Shown: positions 12,443-23,601 of the stretch, piece after piece
Position numbering within the stretch: the first letter of the stretch is position 1
How the letters are laid out: every line of letters starts with the position of its first letter
Assembly (NCBI GenBank): GCA_004123355.1
Contig: SCHM01000004.1
Location: forward strand, 7,839,017 to 7,903,016
From: Amphirosellinia nigrospora
Taxonomy: Eukaryota; Ascomycota; Sordariomycetes; Xylariales; Xylariaceae
Length of the DNA stretch: 64,000 nucleotides
Direction of reading: 5' to 3'
Program-made: the position numbers and the translations under genes
Notes under the pieces: generated by a model
Database searches by the model: none
Seen by the model: the letters and a program-made list of their open reading frames with translations, nothing else
Told to the model about the DNA's origin: nothing

Positions 12443-13234
12443 GACAGGTCATACAAGTCAGGGGCTGGCTCTTCCGGTTCGTGGGAATGTGCCTCTTCAG
12501 GGTTGGCGAGCGCGGCTAGTTCGGTCAAACTCGCGGCCTCCATGACGTCTCGAGCGGCAATCGGGATTCCCTCGGATTGGAAGCGTACGGCGAGCTCTTC
12601 CGCCGCGGGGGTCTCCTCCGAGATGAGCAAAGACAGGTTCATACCTATGTCGTCCTGATCGACATGAAGTACTTTGCCCACCGCCGAAGAAAGCCGCCTT
12701 TCCCATGTCGTCGATGGCTTTCTCAATTCTCCTTTCGATTCGATGGACATGATGCGCCGGTACAGGTCGTCATTCGCGTTTTGTATCCACGTCTGTAGTT
12801 TTCTGCGATGGATCTGGCCCTCACCATCTAAGGGCATTTTCTCCAGGGCTATCCAAACGTTGGGAATATATTCCGGGGAAAGCTGGGATTCAACAGCTCT
12901 CCGGATGGACGGTAGATTTCTAGTGTAGTAGGCATTCTGCAACTTGATTTCGTCACTATCATGGCTGTTGCGGCCTGAGCCCGGAGGCTCACTGTCTGCC
13001 AAGGTGAGCAGGGCGACGAGACGTCCCTCAAAGAGTCCAGCCTTAGGCTTCACCACAACAGCTCTAGATACACCACTGTCCGACGCGAGGGTTTGTTCAG
13101 CATCATTACGTAGCCTACGCGAAGCCTTGGGTGGGATGGCGGGGGGGCTACTATATACCGATCCCTGATATCTCGGGCTTTTGGCACTGCTCTCGGGAGA
13201 GCTTGGTTCTAGCGGACTGACAATCGATGACAGT
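12440..13234 (-). other. NRPS truncated first adenylation domain and T domain
   Basis: Only the C-terminal part of an adenylation domain is present: GLFEGRLVALLTL, then SPEYIPNVWIALEKMPLDG, then IHRRKLQTW, the A8-A10 end. The amino-acid pocket and ATP-binding core are absent. The T domain that follows reads ISEETPAA where LGGDS is expected. A second frame at the same bases reads HLGGDP, so two compensating indels flank the motif and the serine has also become proline. Confidence 0.78.
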
Positions 13235-13300
13235 CTGGGACGGCCTGAAGGGGAAGCGGGCTCAGCGGCGTCATGCTCTCTCGCTGGACGAACGTCTTAC

Positions 13301-13995
13301 CGTTCCTTTCCTCCCCGGACCCCAGACGTGCAGCACGAGAGTCGCGACCTACTACCATGTCCTTGACTGCCACCGGTTTCCGAGCGGGCTCTACGGGCAA
13401 ATGATGGGGCGGGGGTGTCACCGTATAGCTCGACAGAGGGTCTAACAGAAAGACTGCTTGGAGATCTAGCGGTTTCGGCTGCGACAGGCTCGCGTCCGTA
13501 TGGGACGGCATGATATGGTTGTGAATAAGGTGACACTGAAGTGGCGGAACCGTTACGGTCGCGGCGCGTGGGAACTACGGCGGGTTGGCGTCGTATGAAG
13601 GTCGACGATGTCTCGTGTACACCGCCGTGCTGACTACCGTGGCCGCTCTTCTCTTCATCATCGTCGTCGTCGTCGTCGTCGTAATCGTAATCATCATCGT
13701 CGTGGGCCCACGGAATGCCGTAGAAGGGTTGAGGTAGCTCCTTGGTATCAATATTGAGAGCGTGCGCCACAGACCTAAATAACTCCGGCGTGCTTCCTCC
13801 ATCCTCTGTCCTGGCCACATATGGGGTATTGGCCGTCGACGAGAAGAAACTGGCGGTATCATGAGGTAGCTGCCTGGCTTCTTGGGCCGATCTGATCTCG
13901 CGTAGGTCTCCGTGCCGGGAGCCTTCTCGAAGGGGGTAGGCGGACGTATCAAGTCGAGGTAAGGCTGACAGGGTAGACCATGTTGGATTGGCCAT
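13301..13995 (-). other. Acidic, disordered N-terminal exon of the NRPS locus
   Basis: An open stretch from the ATG at 13995 encodes Ser/Pro/Arg-rich sequence with a run of about 17 Asp/Tyr residues at 13652-13710, encoded by GAC/GAT repeats. A 66-nt intron (13235-13300, GTAAGA donor, CCCAG acceptor) joins it in frame to the adenylation fragment. A 56-nt alternative acceptor at 13245 would instead join another frame. This is not a normal NRPS N-terminus. It could be an unrelated upstream exon fused after the loss of the adenylation core. Confidence 0.5.
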
Positions 13996-15452
13996 ATTGA
14001 CGAGGCTATCTACACAGCAAGTCAAAAGACTCTGGCAAAGGCTTCGCCCAAGATTGACATACTTCACATGCGTGGTCTACTGGGTGGCGCGTACAGACAT
14101 AGCATGGCATGCATAGCATAGCATAGCATAGCATGGGAAGGCAGGTGATAGGCAGATTCGTCACGCTGACGGACGGACACCTCCCACTCCCAGCAGACCC
14201 AGACCTGCACGGTCGTTGTCGCTTACGAGAGGCTGCGTGGGCCGGCGTCGATCGAAGCAGGACGTGAGAAAGGGGAATGCGAGGTGGGGGAGCCGAGGTG
14301 TGAGCGAGCGAGCGAGTATACGATGGTGGGTTTTGGGAGAGGCAGGAATTGCGCATGCAAAGAGAAGACGGACACACGAATATGGATTTGAAGATAGCGT
14401 CATTGATGTGAAAAAGATGTTATGATTGTTTTCTCTCTACCTACCACCTACCGCGCGCGGCGTAGCACGTCCTCGCTGCACACTGCCTCTACACCAGGAC
14501 CAGCTTCAGCTGCGCATTACCCAGAATAGTAGGTAACATGGACCTACTGTTCTACCGTTACCGGGACTTGCAGCAGCGGACAAGGAGGCGCAATGGCACA
14601 CGAAAAGGCGGGCCGGGCGGCGGGCACCACAATGGGCATTGGATCGTCATGGCTCGAAGGGTCAGGTCAGGGGTGGCAGGTTTCTGGGTCTCGGAGATGC
14701 CAACGCCCCAGCCAAGGCCACTGCAGAGCCAATAAGGAGCTGACGAGCGATGTGTCTCACGTCCCCGAACGGGCATGGCCCGGTGGAGGTGGTGTCAGCA
14801 CTGCTGCTGCAGCAGAGACACAGACATGGGCCCCCATTGGTATAGGCTACCCGACTTGGGCAGTGCGTGATACCGTATATAGCATCATATAAAAGCATGT
14901 ACACCGGTATATTTGTAGGTAGCATGCGTTGCGTACAGTAGAGTAGGCCATCAATTAACCAGAAGGAGAAGAGAAAGAGGGTCGAAACCTACACTAACAC
15001 TGATAGAGACGTTAAGGCGCAGAGCTGGGGTTCTCGGCGATGAAACGAGCGAAGTTGTTGTCGTGTCTCACATAGAACGACTTTGTCAGATCAGATCCAT
15101 GCTCTATGTTTTCAAGGGGAGGATAATGATAATTAGGTACCTCTTATTCATGGCTAGGTATTTCAGGCATTCTGACCGACTCTAAGCTCGTACTGTTGTA
15201 GAAGAACAGGCATGAGAAGATTGAATGATGATAAATAGAGTGATTACGTGTGATTATAATGCTGGACTGAGACTTAAGACGGGTCATTGGAAAAGGAGGA
15301 AACATTGAAGGGATGAAGAACGGGAATAGGTACCTAAACTGGTCGTGCCACTTCCATGCAAATGTCATACAGCCCATGTATTACATATGTATAGGTATTA
15401 TATATACATACTATATTCTATAGGCGAATACATTCATCTACCTAGGTACCTA
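13996..15452. other. Region upstream of the NRPS, no supported gene
   Basis: Probable former promoter side of the NRPS. An AGCAT-rich short tandem repeat occupies about 14099-14135, and a C/T-rich tract at about 14430-14460 is the kind often seen in fungal promoters. Open frames lack recognisable domains. The region ends at the LTR start at 15453. Confidence 0.5.
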
Positions 15453-15657
15453 TGTGGCTCCAGGGTGGCGACTGGCAGAGCCCTGGCGGGCACTGCAAGC
15501 CAGCCCCACCCCATAGCTATAAGTATTTAGCCCACCATAAAACTAGACTTGCCCTTTATTTAATTAACTAACCTAGTATATTAAGAACTAATCTACACAG
15601 CCTAAACCGTAATAGTAAAGGCCCTATAAGTTATTTATATAGGTTGCTAAGCACGTA
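15453..15657 (+). repeat. 5' LTR of retroelement copy 2
   Basis: About 205 bp, starting TGTGGCTCCAGGGTGGCGAC and ending GCACGTA. Nearly identical to the reverse complement of 1925-2131 at its GC-rich start. Confidence 0.87.
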
Positions 15658-18600
15658 TAAATAGCTATTTGCGTAGCTTTATAGCTTTTATTTAAAACTA
15701 GTTGCGCGATTATAAATAACCTTACAGCCGACTAACCTATAAAGATTTAACCTGCGATTATGTTAATTAAATATTTTATCGAAATTTATCTTAAGAAATA
15801 TACTTTGTAATATTTATCTTATATATAATAGCGGACTTTACGGGAGCTTATTTTGAAGCAAAAAGTAGCGGCTTTATAACGGATATAAGCAGCTTAGCGT
15901 TAAATAATTTAATAAGTGTTCTATTAGCTATAAATATAGCAAGCTATAATATTTGTATTAACGCGTTAGCAATTAATATAGCTAAGCGAATCGACTAACT
16001 AAAAACGAAAATAAACTTATAATTTGAAGTTATACTAATAGAAATAAAAAAAGTTTCTAAAAACTAGGTTTATAAAACTAAAGTAGTAGTATTATAACTA
16101 TATTAATAGGTATAATATAAAACTAGCAATAACTTTAGCGCTATTAGCTTTAGCGGGTATATTAGCAAATATAATAGTAAACTTTTTATACGTATTTATA
16201 AGTGCTAAAGGAATGATAAAGCATATATATAATAATTAACTAGCGTAACTAATTAAAAACGATTAGAGGACTTTTTATTAAACTTATAGAAATATAAAGG
16301 CTTAAATTTTATTTAGACCCGATAAAAACAGCGAGTTTAAGCTATTTTTTCTAACGTATTTTTAGCGAACGATGTTATTAAACTAAAAGTGCAAAAATAA
16401 AAATAAATAATTATACTTAATTTACGTTTAATTTAAGCTGATTATATTATATTAAATAAAGTACGCTAAATTTAAATATGATTAATATAAGCTTTAGTAC
16501 TTTACGAATTATAAACTAAGAAAGTTATGCTCGAATTAATAGGTAATTTTTAATAAGTAGCGCTATTTATTAAAAATAGCAATATAACGGCTATTTAGAT
16601 CGACTTTTTAGAAGTAATAATTAAGTACTAAATATTTATAATATATTGTATAGCTTTTTAACGGTATTTATAAAACTATTGCTAGCTTAAAACGAAATAT
16701 ATATAAGCTATTTTAAAAACTATAGAAAGCTTTTTATCAACTATTAAAAAATATTCGAAATATTTAGCAAATATATAACGTTATAATTAATAAGTTTATT
16801 ATATATACTTTAAGCATTTAGCTTAATATAAAGTGTTTTAGCAAAAAATAAATATAGGCTAAATTATAAAAAAAGTAATACAAATATCGGGAATAATTAC
16901 TATAACTTTTATAGAACCGAAAATTTATAGTATTCTTAAGATTACCGTACAACTTTAAAATATAATAGTACCTTATTATAATTATAACATTACTAGAAGT
17001 ATAATAAGTAAACCTGCTATAGGCTAGATTTAACTAGTCGATAATATAAAAATAACCCCGAAAGCACTAATGCCTACTATTTCAAACCCTTATATTAATA
17101 GCCGGAAAGTTAGCTGTATTACCAAGTTAACAATAATAATATAAAACAACAAAACTGTAATAATAGGTACATAATAAAAATAACGGATAATATATGTTTT
17201 AATTATAATAAGCCTAGCTACTAAGCTAAGGACTACTGCGAAAAAGTATAATAGTTTAAAATAACGAAACTATAAAGCTAGTCCGGCCAATTTGTTACGA
17301 TTAAAAGCACGCTATATTATAATAACCTAGTTAATAAGTTCGAAAAATTTAGAACTAAATATAAATCTTTTAAAAGTAAGCCGTAAAAGCGAGTATACTT
17401 TACGGAAAATAACGACGAAAACTTTAAAAAACTTAAACAAAATATTACAGAGCGCCTAAAAAACAACTGGATCGACCAAAAACTAGAAGATTTGTTTAAT
17501 AAAGCTTAAGATAGCTTTATCTACGTAGTTAGATTGGATGAGGGCAATAAAATAACCCTAAAAAAAAATAAATTAAAATATAGTTATAACAACCGCTATA
17601 ATTTATTTTAAGCCCGACTAAATAATAATAATACGTTTATAAATTTTAGGACTATAGTTATATAAACTGCTATATTTCGTAATTATTAGCTTTAAAGCTT
17701 TAGCCTTATAAATTATAAAAATAAAACATTATATATAATATCGGAAAAGTTAAACTAATAGTTATAAAAAACTACGAAATTACAGCATAGTTTATAACGA
17801 TAAAAAGTACTATAAAACTTTAAACTATAATTAAAAACGTTATGCTAAACTATATATTTTTTAGTAATATAACCTTAAAAAAGCGTATTTTTATAAATAA
17901 AGCAGCGTTTTTAGCTATATAAAAATGCCGAAATAATTAAGCTAATAAAATTTAACAGAATATTTTACTTAAACTTTTAAAACGGTTATTAGCTAGTATA
18001 GCTATAAAAATAACTTATAACGCAAAAAAAACAGAAAAAACAAAAATAACCTAGTATAAAAATACGCTAAAAAACTTTAAATAGCAAATAAACAAGCAAA
18101 ACTAATAAAACGATTCCCCGGCCTATTTAATCTAGCTAAACAATATACCGATATTATAATATATATAAAACATTATATTAATATTAAAAATAGCCTACTA
18201 ATAAAGCTACTACTTTATAAATATAGCTTTATATAAAAAAAACTATAAAAAATTTATTAAAATATATTTAAATATTTATATTAAAAAAGTATAAGATTAT
18301 AAAGCGCGCCGGTATTATTAACCCTGAAAAAGCGATTTAGCAAAACTATTAAGCTTAACTTTAATAACTAAAAAAATATTATATAGCAATTTTGCTGTAA
18401 TTATAAAAACTAAATAAAGTTACGAAAAAGCGAGCCTATTTATTACTGAACACCGTAGACTAAATATAAAAAGCCGCAAGTTATAAGTAATATATTTTCG
18501 TAGATCTTAAAAATAAATATTAGCATATAAAAATATATAGCCTTTACTGCGAAAAAATAATATTTATAATATTTTTTGGGATATATAAATAGCTAGTTAT

Positions 18601-20981
18601 ATTTTTCGGATTTTATAACGTACTAGCTATTTTTTAGGCCTTAATAAAAAAAATCGTAAAGCTTTTTAAAGAATAGCTAGCAGGCTTACTTAACGATATT
18701 TATATTTAAAGAAAAACAAAAAAAGAATTATATTAATAGTACTATATATTATTTGAATAACTAACGTAGTATAATATAATAATTAACCCTACGAAAACCT
18801 TAATGTTTGTTAACTAAAGCATATTTTTAAGATTTTATATATTTTAAGAAAAATTAAAACAAACCTAGCGAAAATAGCCGTAGTAAAAAATAAACTAATG
18901 CCGAAAATAATTACCGAAGTACGTAAATTCGCGAATATAGCAGGCTATTTTAAATATTTAATTAATAAATATTCGTTAATTGTAGCACTATTTATAGTAC
19001 TAATAAAAAGACCAAAAAATTAACTAGTTATACTAAATATAAAAGCTTAAAAAGCTTGGTAAATTTAAAAATACAATAACTATAATGTTAATAATTAGAA
19101 TATTTAACTAAAAGTTGCCCTTTATAATAAATACGGATTCTAGCTAATTATACGTTAGGGTATGCTTAATATAGCTATATTTTTACAAAAAAAAAACAGC
19201 ACTTTATTTAGTAATATATTTTTCTAAAAAGCTAGGTAACTACTAAACGCGTTATTTAGCATAAAAACGAAAGCTTTTAGCTATTATATTAGTACTAATA
19301 TTAGAAGCACTAAATAAAAAAAAGAAATAATTGTCTGTATTAACTATAAATTATTACTTACGATAAAAAATAAATTAGAATAACTAGCATAAATAGTTTA
19401 ATTTTTAAATGCTATCGAGCACTATAATATATAAATTATATATCGTATAAATAAATTAAACGTACTAGCTAATTAATTATTAAAACTTCTTAAAACAACT
19501 TTCTTAATAATAAAACGTAACCCCGAAACGTAAATATTACCGAATATAAAAAAGCAGTTAGTTAAACTGCTATAATAGCTAAACCGTATAAACTTATAAG
19601 CTATATTTAAGTTTTTAAAGTTCGATAATAAGTTATTATTAAATTTAAAAGCCTAGTAAGTAATTAAGCACTTTATTATATACGAAAAAGAACTATATAA
19701 AATAGCCTAGTACTAACGGACCCCCGGAAACCCCCATACCTTGTAAAAACGGCACATTAAGCAGTAGCGCTTTTAAAAATCCCCGAAATACTAAAATTAC
19801 TATAAAAAGTTAAAAATATATACGTTAACTTAAAGCACGCTATAGTTAGTACCTTAATACGCGAAATTAATAAACAATATTAGCACCCAGAGATTATGCT
19901 AATAATATAGCAAGCTATAATAAAATACAAACAGTATTAATTAATAAAGCTATTACTAACGATGTTACTAAACCTACAACCTATAGTACTACTATTACCG
20001 CTAATACGTTAAATAATAACTATATATTTATAATATAACTAAAAATACTAATATACGTAAAATATGCTATAGCATAAATAAAAGCAGCTATAGTACCCGA
20101 TATATTATTTTTAAACATAATACTACTAATTACTAAAATCGGGAAAACTTTTGGGTACCTAAAAAAATAAATTAGTAATAATAAAACACGTTTATAAATA
20201 AAAAAACAATTTAATAGCACTAAAACAAAAGATTTATAGTTAAGCTTATATATTTAGAAAACCTAAAGGCAACAGCAAATAAAAAAAGCAAACGGAGACT
20301 TTAAGCGAATTATACTACAAGAAAATTTAGCATATAGATATTTTAACGTAGCTATTTTATTATAAGCAGCTATAAATATTCATAATTAAACACCGAAGCT
20401 AAATAGCTATAGTAGCTATTTTTTTTTATTTAGCACCTAACTTCTTTAATAGCAGTTATTTATTAAAATCTTTAAATACGTAAAAGACCTAACCGAAGAA
20501 AAAAAGTTAAATTTTAGTAAAGTTTAATAAAAAACTACGAAATATTTATAGCAAAGAACTATTTTAACAGTTTAAAAGCTTTTAAAAACTAGATTAAAGC
20601 TTATTTATAAAAAAAAAAAAAATTAATCCGAACTTACGCAACTAGAAACTAAATACTACAAGTATGCTAGCGTAGCAATAAAATAGAACCTTTTTATAAC
20701 GGACTATAAGCTATAATAAGTTGCTATTACGGCAATACTTATAAGTTATAAAGCCTTAGCGGAATTTAACTACTAAATAATATAATAGAACTAACCTATT
20801 TCTTACGTATAGCAATAATAGCTACCTTATACGGAGCTTATAGTATACTAGCTAAACAATGCTAAAAAACGATCGGAAGCGCCTAAAAGTAATAATAAAA
20901 TAGCTAAATTATAAATAGTTTTATTATAAAAATATAGTTAAAATAAATAACTAAAAGCAGTTATTTAAAGAAAAAAGTAGT

Positions 20982-21188
20982 TATAGCTCTAGGGTAACAA
21001 CTAGCAAAGCCTTAGCGGCACTATAAGCCAGCCCTACCCCACAGCTATAAGTATTTAGCTTACTATAAAAACTAAACTTAGCCCTTTATTTAATCAACCA
21101 ACCTAGTATATTAAGAACTGATCTACACAGCCTAAACCGCAATAGTAAAAGCCCCGTAGGTTATTTAATATAGGTTGCCAAGCACGCA
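20982..21188 (+). repeat. 3' LTR of retroelement copy 2
   Basis: About 207 bp, matching 15453-15657. It starts TATAGCTCTAGGGTAACAAC, which is the other LTR with G-to-A and C-to-T changes, and ends GCACGCA. The asymmetric decay of the two LTR starts is direct evidence of transition mutation. Confidence 0.87.
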
Positions 21189-21937
21189 TACTTACACTAA
21201 AACCTCTGTTAAAAGGGTAACTACTAGCTCGCGTGCTGCCCGTTTATAGCCTTGCCTAGCGCAAATACCTGCCAAGCTTTCTTAAACATGGGTTGAGGGG
21301 AGTACCTAAGGTACCTAGTACTAAGGTAAGGTTCCAATTCTCAAGTTAAGCTTTCATTGTGCCGCGGACCGGGCCGCTATGAATACCTACTTAAAGTACC
21401 TAGTATAGTGCTTAGCCAGCCAATGGGTATTAGTGTGAGTCACTCATTCTGGGCATCTGGCAACATTTTGCCTGGCATCTTTGCTGTTCCGAGCTGATCG
21501 AATGCAATAACTATAAAGCAGCTGGAGGTTCGGGACTTGCACACGTCCCTAATCCAGATCATTGCCCAGACGGTGGTATGATTCATGGTACAGGGTGCGC
21601 AGGCCGCCATATAGTCGCATCGAGATTATCTTTAATTCAAATATGCCGGTATAACAAAAGTGGCTAGTTATGAAATAGGAAGTTGAAACTAGTGCCGGCT
21701 GCGCTTTTGACGTATGCCGGTCGAACTAAGATCGGCAACATCATGATTCAACCTTGCGGATCGACCACGCCTGGACTAACCTAGTTAGTTGAATCTAATT
21801 CTAGTTTAGTCTAGAGCCGCTGCTGTAGACTATTGCTCCACGACATCCGTCAGACTTGGACCCCATAAAGGGGTTGGATACTAGCATACAGGTACACTAC
21901 ACACATCAAAGCTTTGCTGTACCGGTTGCTAACTTTC
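21189..21937. other. Flank of the retroelement, no supported gene
   Basis: Mixed-composition sequence between the 3' LTR and the methyltransferase relic. No domain-bearing frame was found. Confidence 0.5.
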
Positions 21938-22650
21938 TCAAGCCGTGCCCTCCTCCGCAGCACGTACATATGCTCGGTCTTGGCCTTTGATGTAGTGTTG
22001 GCTCGGTGCTGACCACGTCCACCAGGCCTTCTGCCTGTAGCTGGTCCACCTCGGCCTTGAACCCCCCGGCACCAGATCTCCTCCAGAACCGTGGCAACGA
22101 TGTGGCCGTCGTCCTTGAGCACCCGCACGAATTCTCTCAGGGCAGGGATGGACCGACGTGTCCGTGCGTGAACGTACCCGCACATGTGACTAGTTCGTAG
22201 GATCGGCTGGGCTTGGCTATCTCCTGGGTCAAATCGCCAGGAAGACGCTGCGGTAGGCGCCCGACTTTTCTGCCACCGGAGCATGTGGGGGGAGGTCCAG
22301 GCCGTCCATGTTGGTGGCACCGCCCGCGGCGAGAGCTGCTCCCGAGGCCGGTTCCGCAGCCGGCGTCGAGCACGGCCCCTTCTCTGCCTGGTCGCCTAGT
22401 GCGAGGGCCGTTTGCGCGACGAGCAATGGGCGACGTAGTTCTGAGCCGCGGTCTGGAGATCGCTGTTGTACGTGTCGGCCCACTGCTCGTAGAGCGTTTG
22501 GAGATCTTCATGGGTACGACAGCTTCGGGCACGGGCCACGAAGTGTTCTCTGCCCCATCGTGGTATCGACTGCGTCTGGTGCCATTCTAATGCAAATGCA
22601 GATGTGGCGAGGGGAGCACTGGTGAGCGTATGGGGTTTTACAAATGACAT
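21938..22650 (-). pseudogene. Class I SAM-dependent methyltransferase, frameshifted
   Basis: The ATG is at 22650. The first 73 or so codons lead to LYEQWADTYNSDLQTAAQNY, a typical pre-domain of small-molecule methyltransferases of the UbiE/WBSCR27-like type. Pieces then appear in alternating frames: PLLVAQTALALGDQAEKG; VLDAGCGTGL, the glycine-rich SAM-binding motif I; GAALAAGGATNMDGLDL, with the acidic end of strand 2; YELVTCAGTFTHGHVG; ALREFVRVLKDDGHIVATV; and KAEVDQLQAEGLVDVVSTE. At least five frame changes are needed over about 700 bp. It is divergent from the transporter at 23602. In an NRPS cluster it could have N- or O-methylated the product, but that is inference. Confidence 0.85.
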
Positions 22651-23601
22651 ATTCAGGGTCGACCGGCGTATTTAATCTGCGGTTATTACTCGTCGACCGG
22701 ATCGTTCAAGAACCGGGACTGTGGTACTCTAATCCTATATTGTCTAAGCAAGAGCGTTGTTGGTTAGATCAAGCTGCTGGATTGCCCGTAGGATTGCCGT
22801 ATTGCACATCAGTATGCTTACGGCTAGAACTGTAGCAAGGATCTCGATGTCGGGTTCTGATGGTCAACAATAGCTTTGGCGCTTCGGCGAAAATTTGCAT
22901 TCTGAGACTCGACTATTTGTCCTGCACATCATACGTACAGTAGCGTGCTCTACCGTGGAAGTTGTAGTTGCTGTGTTCAAGTTGTGGCCTCGCCTTGTCA
23001 TATCATTCTGTGATGACCTACCGACCTACATACATACATACATACATACATACTACTATGCAGTGCAAACGCACGGAAGCGGACAAGTAGTTTCGATAAG
23101 CGTTCTGGTAGCATTCTAGAGTAGTATTCCGGTAGTGAAGCGACGAGCACGTATGCCATGCAGCCATGTCACCCTCCTCCTACTACCACCTCTAAAATAC
23201 CACCTAACCACTGCGGCAGCTTAAAATGTGGTGATTCTGCGTATCCGCTCGGGCGTCCGCGCAGCTCTTCCTCCTATTCCGCCGCGGCGCCCTTTGGCCC
23301 TTCGCTGCTTGTCATTGACGTCATACCGCCTTTTATCTCTTATTTAATTTCTTTCCTAATCTCGAATGTTTCATTTCTGAAATGACAGCGATAAAATTGC
23401 GATCCGTCTAGTTGGGTACGTGGTCAGTGTCATTCGTGATATTTGCCAACATATAGTAGCTAATCCTGCACGTTCTTCTGTCGAAACTTTGTAAACTTGA
23501 CGTGAAAAGGGCAAGTGAATTCTATCCAAGAACTTGCCCAAGGAGAATATTGCGTCCGTCGCCGGATGTTTCATTGATAAGGATCTGAATCATTATTGAG
23601 G
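22651..23601. promoter_or_regulatory. Divergent intergenic region between methyltransferase and transporter
   Basis: About 950 bp separating the 5' ends of two divergently oriented relics, so it should have held both promoters. It contains a CATA tetranucleotide run at about 23028-23051 and a GC-rich patch near 23245-23295. No specific operator can be assigned. Confidence 0.4.

Larger units (their letters stand above)
5684..13995 (-). pseudogene. Two-module NRPS, heavily decayed (A-fragment, T, E, C, A, T, C)
   Basis: An NRPS builds peptides from amino acids loaded as thioesters on phosphopantetheinyl carrier (T) domains. Reading down the minus strand: a disordered N-terminus, the C-terminal end of an adenylation domain, T, an epimerisation domain, condensation, a full adenylation domain, T and a terminal condensation domain. 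Three GT-AG introns fit (13235-13300, 10518-10618, 9339-9407). The frame is broken near 12440, 11588, 11058, 9475, 9140, 8840, 8530, 8045 and 7935, and by a stop at 9504-9506. Several breaks sit in runs of C or G. Both carrier serines and both condensation histidines are replaced. The last 739 codons are open. Loss of active sites together with frame breaks argues for a true pseudogene. A T-E first module resembles synthetases that start with a D-residue, but substrates cannot be read. Confidence 0.9.
15453..21188 (+). mobile_element. Complete Ty3/gypsy-like LTR retroelement, RIP-decayed (copy 2)
   Basis: About 5.7 kb between direct LTRs. Translating through many stops shows, in order: a gag zinc knuckle near 17185-17240 (the CxxCxxxxHxxxxC pattern with Cys and His changed to Tyr); a reverse-transcriptase core near 18685-18710 resembling YLDDI with D changed to N; a segment near 18910-18970 like EVRKFxGxAGYF; and an RNase H-like part near 19120-19300 ending in KLLAII. 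The RT then RNase H arrangement and the zinc knuckle suggest Ty3/gypsy. Integrase should follow but I could not identify it. The five bases flanking the element (ACCTA and TACTT) are not an exact duplication. Confidence 0.9.

Noticed and set aside
20020-20220. 66-codon hydrophobic minus-strand frame within retroelement copy 2
   Set aside because: Lies antisense in a RIP-decayed element; its composition explains the hydrophobic residues.
15448-21193. Five-base target-site duplication around retroelement copy 2
   Set aside because: Flanks read ACCTA and TACTT; too different to claim even allowing one RIP-type change, though the LTR boundary could be off by a base.
23028-23051. CATA tetranucleotide run as a regulatory site
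   Set aside because: A simple microsatellite; nothing else supports a binding function.
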